Positions 53,934-62,623 of a stretch of 64,000 nucleotides of DNA are shown here, piece by piece (within the stretch, counting starts at the first letter, position 1; each line of letters starts with the position of its first letter). Both the position numbers and the translations under genes were made by a program. Source of the DNA: an uncultured Sutterella sp. (lineage in GTDB: Bacteria; Pseudomonadota; Gammaproteobacteria; Burkholderiales; Burkholderiaceae_F); contig CAJKSP010000002.1 in the NCBI GenBank assembly GCA_905202595.1, positions 1-64,000 of the forward strand, read 5' to 3'. A model generated the notes under the pieces. It was not told the origin of the DNA, searched no databases, and saw nothing but the letters and a program-made list of their open reading frames with translations.

Positions 53934-54351
53934 GTCGTGCTCTCCAGTGTTCAAAAGCATGTGTAGGGAGGCTCATTCCGAGCCCGCAAAGATTGTCATG
54001 ATTTTCTTCGGCGCGGTCCACAGCAGAAGGCCTTAGCGGAAAAAAGAAAAAAGAGCGTCCGAGGCAAAGGCCAAATTGGGTACAAGCATTTGCCTAATTG
54101 CTGATTTTTGGCGACAAATGCATTGAAAATGGCGATGTTGGCGCCATCAGGATGGTAGCTTCAGACAAATGGCTGAGCTGTTGCATCCGCAGAGGTAATC
54201 CCAAAGAAGAGTCTGCTTGAAGGAGTGCGCGGGGTTGCAAGCCTGTAGCATGAGGACCCGTAATTTTTTGAAGCGCCGCACGCTTCTTTTTGAGCTGATT
54301 TTCCCGCCTGAACGCGCGCCGCTTTGATGCAGATCTTTGGAGGAGCTTTTC
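53934..54351. promoter_or_regulatory. Divergent region, ABC operon / FNT channel
   Basis: 418 bp without a convincing gene. It must contain the promoter of the ABC operon (minus) and of the FNT gene (plus). A complete intrinsic terminator lies inside it at 54269-54290. Confidence 0.45.
54269..54290 (+). terminator. Intrinsic terminator/attenuator before FNT gene
   Basis: The stem GAAGCG/CGCTTC with a 5-nt loop is followed by T5, about 60 nt before the FNT start codon. No gene precedes it on the plus strand, so it ends a leader or a small RNA. Confidence 0.55.
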
Positions 54352-55167
54352 ATGGCTAACGATGCGCCGTCGACGGATGCCTATACGCCTGCGCAGGTAA
54401 CGGAAAAGGTGCTCGGGCTTGCTGCGAGCAAGACCGCGCTTACTTGGCAGCGGCAGCTGCCGCTCACGGCGCTTGCCGGCGCTTACATCGGCATTGCCGC
54501 CCTTTTCTCCTCGCTCGTTTCCGGGGAAGCTGCTTTTCCTTATGCGGCGCAGAAGCTTGCAGCCGGTGCGGTCTTCTCCGTCGGGCTTCTTCTCGTCGTC
54601 GTGGCGGGTGCAGAGCTCTTCACCGGCAACGCCATGATTGCGGCCGGCGCTGCCGACGGGCGCATCAGCTGGCGCACCGCCGCCGGGAACTGGGTGCGAG
54701 TCTGGCTCGGCAATCTTCTCGGCGCGCTCGTTCTTGTGGCGCTCGTCTACTTCTCGCACATCGCCGACGGCGGCAATGTGGGGCGCGGCCTGCTTTCAAC
54801 CGCTGCGGCCAAGGTCTCGGCGGGATGGGGCGCCATCTTCTTCAAGGGCATTCTCTGCAACCTGCTCGTCTGCCTTGGCGTCTGGATGAGCTACGCCGCT
54901 CGGGGCGTGGCGGACAAGATGGCGGCCGTCTTTCTTCCGGTGACGGCCTTTGTGGCGCTCGGCTTCGAGCACTGCGTCGCCAATATGTTCTTCCTGCCGA
55001 TGGCGTATTTGGTGAAGCTTTCGGGCTTTGCGCCCGAAGGGATCAATACGGCGGCAATTACGATCGGCGCGATTCTGAAGAATCTTTCTGCGGCCACGCT
55101 CGGCAATCTCGTGGCGGGCGCCGCGCTGGCGCTCCTTTACCGCGCGGCCTACGTGGTGAAGCGCTGA
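54352..55167 (+). CDS. Formate/nitrite transporter (FNT) channel
   Basis: The 271-residue FNT protein has six membrane segments and the family signatures GNWVRVWLGNLLGALVL, KGILCNLLVCLGVWMSYAA and GFEHCVANMFFLPMA (central His). It forms a pentameric channel for formate or nitrite. The ATG at 54352 has GGAG upstream and is preferred over one five codons earlier. A terminator follows. Confidence 0.92.
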   Translation: MANDAPSTDAYTPAQVTEKVLGLAASKTALTWQRQLPLTALAGAYIGIAALFSSLVSGEAAFPYAAQKLAAGAVFSVGLLLVVVAGAELFTGNAMIAAGAADGRISWRTAAGNWVRVWLGNLLGALVLVALVYFSHIADGGNVGRGLLSTAAAKVSAGWGAIFFKGILCNLLVCLGVWMSYAARGVADKMAAVFLPVTAFVALGFEHCVANMFFLPMAYLVKLSGFAPEGINTAAITIGAILKNLSAATLGNLVAGAALALLYRAAYVVKR

Positions 55168-55191
55168 TCTCGAAGAGCTTCGCAGCAGCGG

Positions 55192-55221
55192 CAAGGCGGA
55201 CGCAAACGCGTCCGCCTTTTG
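55192..55221 (+). terminator. Terminator after FNT gene
   Basis: The stem AAGGCGGACGC/GCGTCCGCCTT ends in TTTTG. Confidence 0.85.
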
Positions 55222-55308
55222 CCGTTTGGGGCAAGCTGCCGATCTGTCGAGCGTCCTTCATTTCTGCGAAGATTTCGACTTCAAGCATTTTCATCCGTAT
55301 CCCCCTTC

Positions 55309-56238
55309 ATGCCTTCGATTGACTTTCATCCGCTTAGCTTTGACGATCTGACGCTCCTGCGCCGCTATCTGCCGCATTACGGTACTGGAGACTGCAATCT
55401 CTCGCTGGCTTCGCTTCTGATGCGCGGTCCGCAGCGGGGCGTGCAGATCGCCGAATGGCAGAATCACCTTTTCATCGACTGGACGCCGATCGGCTTTGAC
55501 GAAGGCTTCCGAGCGATGCAGTTTCCGCTCGGGTGCTGCGCGAGCGCGGAGCTTCTCGCCGCGCTTGAAGCCCAGGCGCTGAACGCAGGCCGTCCGCTGC
55601 GCCTCTACGGCATCATTCCCGACATTCTCCTCTGGCTGCAGAAGCTCGCGCCGGAGCGCAGCTTCCGCATTGAATGCGCATCGGCGGGCTGGGACTATCT
55701 CTATCGGCGCGAAGCGATTGAAAGGCTGGAAGGCCGGCCTCTCGCGAAGAAGCGCAACTTTGCGCGCCGCTACCGCGCGGCGAATCCGACGCACGACTTC
55801 GTCGCGCTGTCCCGAGAGACCATCCCCATGGCAGGCGAACTTCTTGAGCGCTGGTACGCAGAGGAGCCGGGCGGCATGACGCCGTCGCTCGAAGAGGAGC
55901 GCCGCGCCATTCGAGTTGCTTTTGCACATTGGGAAGATCTCGGGCTCCTCGGCGGCCTGCTCATCTCGGAGGGCCGCGTCGACGGCCTGACCTTCGGCGC
56001 CATGGCGTCGCCGCAGGTTTTTGCCGTTCATATCGAGAAGGCCAGGCGCGAGGTTACGGGCGCTTATCAGGCGCTTGCCTCTGAACTTGCGGCAAGCCTG
56101 CCGGCGGAAGCCGTTTTCCTCAATCGCGAGGAGGATCTGGGCATTCCAGGCCTCAGAAAGGCCAAGCTCTCCTGGGCGCCCTGCGGCATGCTGCAGAAGG
56201 GCGTTGTGACGCTCGATCCGGAGCAGGCTCGGCGCTAA
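55309..56238 (+). CDS. DUF2156 (PG lysyltransferase C-terminal-like) protein
   Basis: The 309-residue protein has a GNAT-like fold. It begins MPSIDFHPLSFDDLTLLRRYLP. The family core WDYLYRREAIERLEGRPLAKKRNFARRY (quoted by its YLYRRE and KKRN elements) lies near 125-155. AVHIEKARREVTGAYQ near 245 is typical for DUF2156. The ATG at 55309 is taken because the frame to 55219 runs into the previous terminator. Members without the membrane half are cytosolic and of unknown substrate. Confidence 0.82.
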   Translation: MPSIDFHPLSFDDLTLLRRYLPHYGTGDCNLSLASLLMRGPQRGVQIAEWQNHLFIDWTPIGFDEGFRAMQFPLGCCASAELLAALEAQALNAGRPLRLYGIIPDILLWLQKLAPERSFRIECASAGWDYLYRREAIERLEGRPLAKKRNFARRYRAANPTHDFVALSRETIPMAGELLERWYAEEPGGMTPSLEEERRAIRVAFAHWEDLGLLGGLLISEGRVDGLTFGAMASPQVFAVHIEKARREVTGAYQALASELAASLPAEAVFLNREEDLGIPGLRKAKLSWAPCGMLQKGVVTLDPEQARR

Positions 56239-56307
56239 GCGGCCAAGCTTGCTCGAAGCACCGGCTGGCAGTCCTTGAAAGGCTTGCCGGCCCAAGCCGC
56301 CCGCTAG

Positions 56308-57243
56308 TCAGCCGGCGGCTTTTTTCTTTTGCAGCGCCCGCACGCCTCGGCCGGTGGCATCCCAGCAGAGGAGCGAGCCGGCAACGACGAGCACCACGCC
56401 CGACCAGAAGCTTGAATCGAGCTCGGCGTGGATCCAGAACATGGCGAAGATGCAGGAAAGGACGGGCGTGAAGTACGAGGCGGCTGCGAGAATCGTCATG
56501 TTGCCCTTCGTCATGCCGCGGGTCCAGGCGGCGTAGGCTGCGCCGACGGCAAGTCCGCCGAATGCGACGGAAAGCAGTCCCTTGAGATCGGGGGACGCAG
56601 GGCCTTCGCCGACGCCGAAGAGCCAGAGCAGGCCGAAGACGATCGTGTCGATCAAAAAGATGAGGGTGCAGGGATTGGAGAGGCCGCCCCAAGCCTTCGT
56701 CATGCTCGAATAGGCCGACCAGGTCACTGCGGCCGAAAGGCCGAGCAGATACGACAGCGGGTTCTCGAGAAAGCGTGAGGCAAAGCCCGTGAGCGAAAAG
56801 CCGCTGCCGCCGCTCAGAATGACGACGATGCCGGCAAAGGCAAGCGCGATGCCGGGGAAAAGCCACCAGCGCGTGCGCACGCCGTTGAAGACGACGGCAA
56901 AGAGAATCGTGAGCGCCGGCCAAAGATAGTTGACCATGCCGACTTCCATCGTTTGCGCGCCGCCCGTGGAGGTGAAGATCGCGAGGCAGAACGAGAGCGA
57001 GCTCAGGTTTGCCGTCGGAATGCCGATGAAGAGGTAGCGCTTGTCCATCTTGCGCAGATCAGGCAGTCCGACCATGAGGAAGACGCAGACCGTCGCGACG
57101 ACATAAAGAAGGAACTGTCCCATCGCCATGCCGAAGCCTTCTGCAATGCCTCGCACGAGCGAGACGGACATGCCCCAGCAGACGGGGGCGAAGAGACCGA
57201 TCAGCGTGGCGCGGCGAACCTCGGCGTCGGCAGTGGCAGACAT
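56308..57243 (-). CDS. YddG-like aromatic amino-acid exporter
   Basis: The 311-residue DMT protein has ten membrane segments. EVGMVNYLWPALTILFAVVFNG near residues 90-110 is nearly the same as in E. coli YddG, which exports Phe, Tyr and Trp. The first repeat begins RRATLIGLFAPVCWGMSVSLVRG. A GCTAGAAT -10 lies about 90 nt upstream on the minus strand. Confidence 0.87.
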   Translation of the reverse strand: MSATADAEVRRATLIGLFAPVCWGMSVSLVRGIAEGFGMAMGQFLLYVVATVCVFLMVGLPDLRKMDKRYLFIGIPTANLSSLSFCLAIFTSTGGAQTMEVGMVNYLWPALTILFAVVFNGVRTRWWLFPGIALAFAGIVVILSGGSGFSLTGFASRFLENPLSYLLGLSAAVTWSAYSSMTKAWGGLSNPCTLIFLIDTIVFGLLWLFGVGEGPASPDLKGLLSVAFGGLAVGAAYAAWTRGMTKGNMTILAAASYFTPVLSCIFAMFWIHAELDSSFWSGVVLVVAGSLLCWDATGRGVRALQKKKAAG

Positions 57244-57331
57244 GATGGAAGCGTCCTTTCAGCAAGCGGATAGGGGGAGTGCAGAAGGCGCCGCGTCCTT
57301 TCAGGAGGCGGCGCCTTCGCAGCGTGCAGCC

Positions 57332-57339
57332 ATTCTAGC
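57332..57339 (-). promoter_or_regulatory. -10 element of yddG-like gene
   Basis: On the minus strand GCTAGAAT lies about 90 nt before the ATG at 57243. Confidence 0.5.
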
Positions 57340-57386
57340 GGCGCCGTGCCGCGTTTTCCGCTGCCGCCTCAGAGCCTGCCGCGTGC

Positions 57387-58037
57387 TTAAAGGCGGCCTT
57401 CAAGACGGTCGTTGGCCGCTCGCAGGAATTGGCGGCGCTTCTGTGCTTCGCCGGACCACCGGCCTTCGAGCAGCGGCGCCGAGCGGTCGATGAGCGCGAT
57501 GACGCGTTCGTTTTCCTGCCGGTCGATGAGGCCGCCGAATTCAAAGATTGCAAAGGCGCGCGCGAGGAGCCCGCCGCGCTTGTTCCCGGCAGCTTCCTCT
57601 TCCAGCGCATGCGCTTCAAAGGCCTTGAAGAGCGCCTCCCGCGCGTCGGCGGTGCGGGCTTCATCGAGCAGCGCGCACCAGCCCGCCTCTTCGAAGTCGC
57701 AGGGCGGCTCGAGGCCGGCGGCAGCGCTTTCGCTGGCGATGAGGTCGTTGGCTTCGGCGACGAGCCGAAGCGCATCGAGCGGCGAGAGCAGACGGCCGGC
57801 ATCGGCCGCAGCGGCGGCGAAGCGCTCTTCAAAGGCTGGCTTTTCGCCGTAGAAGAGCGCCGAGAGGGTCGGCAGCGCCTCGGCGCCGGCTGGGCTCTTC
57901 GCCGAGGCTTCGGCCTTTTCGTCCGCCAGCGCATCGGCAAGCTCGGCGATGCGCTGTCCAAGGTCGCGAGCAATGCGCGAGACTTCTTCAAGAAGGGCGC
58001 CTCTGGCGCCGTGAGCGGGGCAGGCGGTATCCGTCAT
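57387..58037 (-). CDS. Hypothetical all-helical protein, 216 aa
   Basis: I do not recognise it with confidence. The protein is Ala/Glu-rich and likely all-helical, without signal peptide or membrane segment. It has ALPTLSALFYGEKPAFEERF near 60-80 and GGLLARAFAIFEFGGLIDRQENERVIALID near 155-185 (quoted in part). A TorD-like chaperone is conceivable from its composition, but key motifs are not seen. A GCTATGCT -10-like element lies about 75 nt upstream on the minus strand. The opposite strand carries an open frame that I treat as a shadow. Confidence 0.5.
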   Translation of the reverse strand: MTDTACPAHGARGALLEEVSRIARDLGQRIAELADALADEKAEASAKSPAGAEALPTLSALFYGEKPAFEERFAAAAADAGRLLSPLDALRLVAEANDLIASESAAAGLEPPCDFEEAGWCALLDEARTADAREALFKAFEAHALEEEAAGNKRGGLLARAFAIFEFGGLIDRQENERVIALIDRSAPLLEGRWSGEAQKRRQFLRAANDRLEGRL

Positions 58038-58202
58038 GGTGATCCTGCAAATGGAGAGAACTGTCTGGGACGCCGGCAGCCCCGCCGGAGCTGGGCGGCC
58101 GAATGTTCAAGCATAGCGGGGCGGGCGCTGCCGCCACAATCAGCACGCTGGCGCTCGGCATCGCCGCCGGGGGAAAGAGAAGGAACCCGGCGCGGCCTGC
58201 TG

Positions 58203-58208
58203 TATGAT
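58203..58208 (+). promoter_or_regulatory. -10 element of fimV
   Basis: TATGAT lies 70 nt upstream of the fimV ATG. Confidence 0.4.
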
Positions 58209-58277
58209 CAGGCCATTCATTCTCATTCGATCAGGACCGGTTCGGCGCGAGGCCGCGCCGCGCCCGCAGTGTGAAGC

Positions 58278-60572
58278 ATGCTTCTGAGCTTCGTGACGAA
58301 ATGCGCCGGGAAGGTCCCGCGCAAGCCGGTGCGCCAGGCAGTGCGCCGCTCTACTCTCTGCGCCGCCTTAGCGCCGGCGCTTTTTGCTGCGGCGTCGCTT
58401 GCCGCTGAAGCGGCGTCGGCCGTTTCGCTGGGCAGCCTGACGGTGCAGAGCAGGCCGGGCGAGCCGCTCAATGCGGTGCTGGAGATCAACGATGTTGATC
58501 TCACCGTGTCGCCGCTTCTGGTTCGCGTGGCGCCTCCCGCCACATATCTGCGGCAGGGCGTGAGCTGGCCCGAACAGGCGCAGGATCTTCGCATCACGCG
58601 CGACGGCGCCAACAGCGGCGTCCGCGTTCGGGTGGTCGGCGAAGAGAGCTTCCAGGGCGGCTTTCCGCTGCTGATTGAGCTCAATGCGGGCGGCGTCGTG
58701 ACCGTTCGCGAATATGCGATCGAGCCGCAGGACGGACGCTACGTCGTCACAGCTTCAGCTGAGCATACGACGGTGTCCGCTGAAGCCGTGCAGGCCGCGA
58801 AAGAGGCCGCTGCGAGGCGCGAAGCGGCGGCGGCCGGAAAGCCTGCCGTGCCTATGGCGCCGGCTCCACGCTTCTCCGAGGCTGAACCCGCATCTGCGCG
58901 GGCCCTGGCGTCGCCGGCGTCGGCCGAGGCGGACGACTCTTCCAAGCCTGCGGCTGCGCCGCAGCGCCGCGGCCGCTTTGCGCCCAATGTCGTGAAGGAG
59001 TACGTGGCGCTCAACGGCTTTGATGCTGAAAAGCCCTTTGTCGTGCAGCGCGACATGACCCTTTGGTCCATCGCGAAGCTCTACTGGCCAAGCTACCCGG
59101 GCGCGACGCTCGAGCAGCTCGCTCTCGCGCTCACCGACCGCAATCCCAATGCGTTCGTCGACGGCAGTCCGGCGCATATAGTCGTCGGGGAGAAGCTGGA
59201 GGCGCCGTCTTCCACGCTCGTCTTCTCGACGGACGCGCTCTCGTCCTTCCGCACCATGCACGGCGAGAAGACGGCGGTGCCGCTCCCGACGCAGAATCTC
59301 ATTGATGCACAGGCGGTTTCGCGCGAATGCGCCGAAGCCGTGGCCAACGCGCAGAACGCAGCGAAGAGCGGCGGCGCGAGCGTAGAAGCCGTGGGCGAAG
59401 CCGGCCGCAAGGCGCTGGCTGACTGGAAGGCGAAGGCGGCCGAAGAGGCTGCTCCCGCTTCGGGCGGCGCGCCGGCCGCAAGCGCTTCAGCGGCTGATGC
59501 CGCTCCGGCGCCAAGCGCCGCAGCGGCGGATGCAGCCTCGTCTGTTGAGCCTGCCTCGCCTGCCGACCCTGTCGAGCCGTCCGCTGCCGAAACGTCTGCT
59601 CCGACGCTGGCTTCCGATGCGGAGCCGTCCGCCGCTTCCGCAGGCGGGACGGCGGCGCCTTCAGGCGCAGAAAGCGGCTTTTTGAATGGCCGGCTTGGCA
59701 TGGCGGCGGTTGTCGTGCTCTGCCTTATTGCGCTCATGGCCTGGCTGCGCAGAAGCCGCAAGAGCCGCGATGAGGACAAATCGTCCGGCAAGACGCCCGC
59801 ATCCGGCCGAGTGGCCTTCCAGAAGACAGTGGCGCCCTCGACGGCCGCGCAGCTTCAGGCTGTTGACGCGGCGGTGAGCGAAGCGGTGAAGAACGGCACG
59901 ACGGCCGGCGCCATGGGCGCAGGGACGGCAGCCTATGTCCGCGCGCAGATGGCTGAGGACAAAAAGGCCGCATCGGCTGAGAAAGCTGTCGACAAGTCCG
60001 AAGCGCAGGCACAAGACAGCGGCGCACCCGCAGCGGCAGAGAGCGCGGCTGCGCCGGCAGATCAGCCCTGGCTCAGCCCCGACGACGACGAACTGCCGCC
60101 GCTCGATCCAGAGGAGGCGGCGCAGAAGAGCGGTCCTCAAGGCCTTCAGTCTGCAGAGGAGATTCTGAAGAGCGTCGACCTCTCGCTTGAAGCCGACGAT
60201 TCGGCCAAGGCTGCCCTCGCGGCGGAAGCGGGCCTTGCCGCTGCGGCAGCGCCCGGCAAGCCTGGCGCTGAGCATGTGCCGCCTCTCGAATCCGTTTCCA
60301 TTGAAGGCGAGGCTGCGCCGGCTGCTCAGTCGCAGGCCGCAGAAGCGGCGCCTGCGCCTGCGCCTGCCGAGCCGCCGAAGTCCCTCCAGGCGCAGAAGGA
60401 AGAGGCGCAGAATCAGGCGCTTGAAGCCAAGCTCAAGCTTGCCGGCTCCTTCATCGGACTCGGCGCCGTAAAGGAGGCGCGCGAGCTGCTTCTTGAAGTC
60501 CGCCGTCAAGGCACGCCCGAGCAGCGCGAACGCGCGCTCGCACTCGAATCGAAGCTGGAGAGCGCCTCGTGA
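58278..60572 (+). CDS. fimV: FimV/HubP-family polar organiser
   Basis: The 764-residue protein has a signal peptide (about 1-45) and a FimV N-terminal domain (about 48-155; VSLGSLTVQSRPGEPLNAVL). A LysM domain that binds peptidoglycan follows (about 250-315; FVVQRDMTLWSIAKLYWPSY). Then come an Ala/Pro/Ser-rich linker, one membrane segment (MAAVVVLCLIALMAWLRR, about 475), a long acidic cytosolic region and the conserved C-terminal FimV motif (KLKLAGSFIGLGAVKEAREL). In relatives it organises type IV pili and polar proteins. Its stop overlaps the truA start by 4 nt. Confidence 0.92.
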   Translation: MLLSFVTKCAGKVPRKPVRQAVRRSTLCAALAPALFAAASLAAEAASAVSLGSLTVQSRPGEPLNAVLEINDVDLTVSPLLVRVAPPATYLRQGVSWPEQAQDLRITRDGANSGVRVRVVGEESFQGGFPLLIELNAGGVVTVREYAIEPQDGRYVVTASAEHTTVSAEAVQAAKEAAARREAAAAGKPAVPMAPAPRFSEAEPASARALASPASAEADDSSKPAAAPQRRGRFAPNVVKEYVALNGFDAEKPFVVQRDMTLWSIAKLYWPSYPGATLEQLALALTDRNPNAFVDGSPAHIVVGEKLEAPSSTLVFSTDALSSFRTMHGEKTAVPLPTQNLIDAQAVSRECAEAVANAQNAAKSGGASVEAVGEAGRKALADWKAKAAEEAAPASGGAPAASASAADAAPAPSAAAADAASSVEPASPADPVEPSAAETSAPTLASDAEPSAASAGGTAAPSGAESGFLNGRLGMAAVVVLCLIALMAWLRRSRKSRDEDKSSGKTPASGRVAFQKTVAPSTAAQLQAVDAAVSEAVKNGTTAGAMGAGTAAYVRAQMAEDKKAASAEKAVDKSEAQAQDSGAPAAAESAAAPADQPWLSPDDDELPPLDPEEAAQKSGPQGLQSAEEILKSVDLSLEADDSAKAALAAEAGLAAAAAPGKPGAEHVPPLESVSIEGEAAPAAQSQAAEAAPAPAPAEPPKSLQAQKEEAQNQALEAKLKLAGSFIGLGAVKEARELLLEVRRQGTPEQRERALALESKLESAS

Positions 60573-61396
60573 CGGCGGCGCTTTCTATGCCGGCCGACGC
60601 AGGCGGCGCGCAGAGCTACGCGCTCGGGATTGAGTATCGCGGCACGGACTTCAACGGCTGGCAGGTGCAGCCTGACCGCCCCACTGTTCAGGCCGCGCTG
60701 GAGTCGGCGCTCTCTAGCTTTCTCTGCGAGCCTGTGGCGACGATCTGCGCCGGGCGCACCGATGCGGGCGTGCATGCAACGCACCAGGTCGTGAGCTTTT
60801 CGACGAGCGCGAAGCGGCCCGCCCGAAGCTGGATCCGGGGCGTGAACCGCTACTTGCCGAAGACGGTGGCGGTGCGCTGGGCGCGCGAGGTGCCGCCGGA
60901 CTTTCATGCGCGCTTCAGCGCGCGCTCCCGCACCTACGAGTATTGGATTCTCAACGACGCCGTCCGCTCGCCTGTTCTTGAAGACATGACGGGCTGGGTA
61001 TGGCGTCCGCTCGACGTCGAGCTCATGCGCGAGGGCGCGAAGTGGCTCATCGGCGAGCATGACTTCACGAGCTTCCGGGCGGCGGAATGCCAGGCGGCGA
61101 CGCCCGTGAGAACCGTGAAGGCGCTTCAGATCGCGCGTCTCGGGCGCTTAGTCGGCGTGCGCATTCAGGCCAACGCCTTCCTGCAGCACATGGTGCGCAA
61201 CATCGTCGGCGCGCTCATCTATGTCGGCACCGGCCGCGAAAAGCCGCTCTGGATCAAGGAGGCCCTCGAGGCCAAAGCCCGGTCGGCTGCGGCGCCTACC
61301 TTCAGCCCGTCGGGCCTCTATCTGACGGGGGTCGACTATCCGGATTCGGATCTGCCGCAGGAAACGGGCGGCCCCTTCGGCGACGTCTTTTCCTGA
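60569..61396 (+). CDS. truA: tRNA pseudouridine(38-40) synthase TruA
   Basis: The 275-residue enzyme has catalytic Asp in CAGRTDAGVHATHQV and GIEYRGTDFNGWQVQPD near the N-terminus, with the C-terminal HMVRNIVGAL segment. It makes pseudouridine at positions 38-40 of tRNAs. It begins with GTG overlapping the fimV stop (GTGA), so it depends on fimV translation. In many Betaproteobacteria trpF, trpB and trpA follow; here accD does. Confidence 0.93.
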   Translation: MTAALSMPADAGGAQSYALGIEYRGTDFNGWQVQPDRPTVQAALESALSSFLCEPVATICAGRTDAGVHATHQVVSFSTSAKRPARSWIRGVNRYLPKTVAVRWAREVPPDFHARFSARSRTYEYWILNDAVRSPVLEDMTGWVWRPLDVELMREGAKWLIGEHDFTSFRAAECQAATPVRTVKALQIARLGRLVGVRIQANAFLQHMVRNIVGALIYVGTGREKPLWIKEALEAKARSAAAPTFSPSGLYLTGVDYPDSDLPQETGGPFGDVFS

Positions 61397-61491
61397 GCGG
61401 CGCCGGACTGAGGGCGGCCTTCCTTTCTTCCGCCGTACGGCCTAGCGCCTCGATGAGGCCGAGAGCCGGCGGGCGGCGGAGGCTGCGGCCG

Positions 61492-61497
61492 TATAAT
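61492..61497 (+). promoter_or_regulatory. -10 element of accD
   Basis: Perfect TATAAT lies 97 nt before the accD ATG. Confidence 0.6.
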
Positions 61498-61593
61498 TGC
61501 GCCGACAAATCAGAATGGGGAGCCGCCTCCCCGCGGAGGCGCGTGCCGAACGCGCGCGCTGATCCGCGATTGCATAGCTAGCAAGGATTTTGA

Positions 61594-62466
61594 ATGAGCT
61601 GGATCAACCACATTCTTCCGAAGATCAAGCGCGAGGACGAGCCCCGCAAGACGAGTCCGGTGCCTGAAGGCGTCTGGACGAAGTGTCCGGGCTGCGATCA
61701 GGTGCTTTACACCGAAGAGCTCGAGCGCTGCCTCAAGGTCTGCCCGAAGTGCGGCTACCATTTCCGCCTCGGCGCCCGCGTGCGGCTCCTCTCGTTCCTT
61801 GATCCGGGCACGGCGGTGGAGATCGGCTCGGAGATCCGCGCGAAGGATCCGCTCGGCTTCAACGACAGCAAGCCCTATCCGCAGCGCCATGCCGCCGCCG
61901 AGGCGAAGACGCATGAAACGGATGCGCTGCTTGTGATGGCGGGCGAGCTGCGCCGCGAGCCCGTTGTGGCGGCGGCCTTTGAATTCGGCTTCATGGGCGG
62001 CTCGATGGGCTCCGTTGTGGGCGAACGCTTCGCGCTCGGCGTCGACGAGGCCATCCGGCGCGCGTGCCCCTACATCGTCTTCTGCGCATCGGGCGGCGCC
62101 CGCATGCAGGAAGGCCTGGTGTCGCTCTATCAGATGGCGAAGACGAACGCCGCGGCGGCCCGCCTTTCGAAGGCGCATCTGCCGTTCGTGACGGTTCTCA
62201 CGGATCCGACGATGGGCGGCGTTTCGGCCTCCTTCGCCTTCCTCGGCGACGTGGTGCTCGCCGAGCCTAAGGCGCTCATCGGCTTTGCCGGCCCGCGAGT
62301 GATCGAGCAGACGGTGCGCGAGAAGCTCCCCGAGGGCTTCCAGCGCTCCGAGTACCTCATGAAGACGGGGCAGATCGATCAAATCGTCGATCGGCGCGAT
62401 TTGCGGGCGCGCATTTCCATCATCACGCAGCTTCTCATGAAGAAGCGTCCGGTGAACGGCGTCTAG
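61594..62466 (+). CDS. accD: Acetyl-CoA carboxylase carboxyltransferase beta subunit
   Basis: The 290-residue protein has an N-terminal zinc ribbon (CPGC...CLKVCPKCGYHF, about 24-50) and the carboxyltransferase core with GFMGGSMGSVVGERF and CASGGARMQEGLVSLYQMAK. With AccA it transfers CO2 from biotin to acetyl-CoA, the first step of fatty-acid synthesis. It has its own promoter. Confidence 0.96.
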   Translation: MSWINHILPKIKREDEPRKTSPVPEGVWTKCPGCDQVLYTEELERCLKVCPKCGYHFRLGARVRLLSFLDPGTAVEIGSEIRAKDPLGFNDSKPYPQRHAAAEAKTHETDALLVMAGELRREPVVAAAFEFGFMGGSMGSVVGERFALGVDEAIRRACPYIVFCASGGARMQEGLVSLYQMAKTNAAAARLSKAHLPFVTVLTDPTMGGVSASFAFLGDVVLAEPKALIGFAGPRVIEQTVREKLPEGFQRSEYLMKTGQIDQIVDRRDLRARISIITQLLMKKRPVNGV

Positions 62467-62623
62467 GCGCCGCGCATTCGCCTCGCTTCAGCTGAAGCTG
62501 ATTGTCCGGCAGGCGCGCTCCGGCGCTCTGCTGTCTCGTCCGTCCGCCGCACGGGCCGCAGGGCCCCGGCGGACGCCGTCATTTTGAAGCGCTCTATTTC
62601 GAGTGCGAAGGACTTAAGTAAGC

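Noticed and set aside
57429..58274. 281-codon plus-strand frame opposite the 216-residue gene
   Set aside because: Runs up to the fimV promoter, Arg/Gly-rich, no start signal; the minus-strand frame looks more protein-like.
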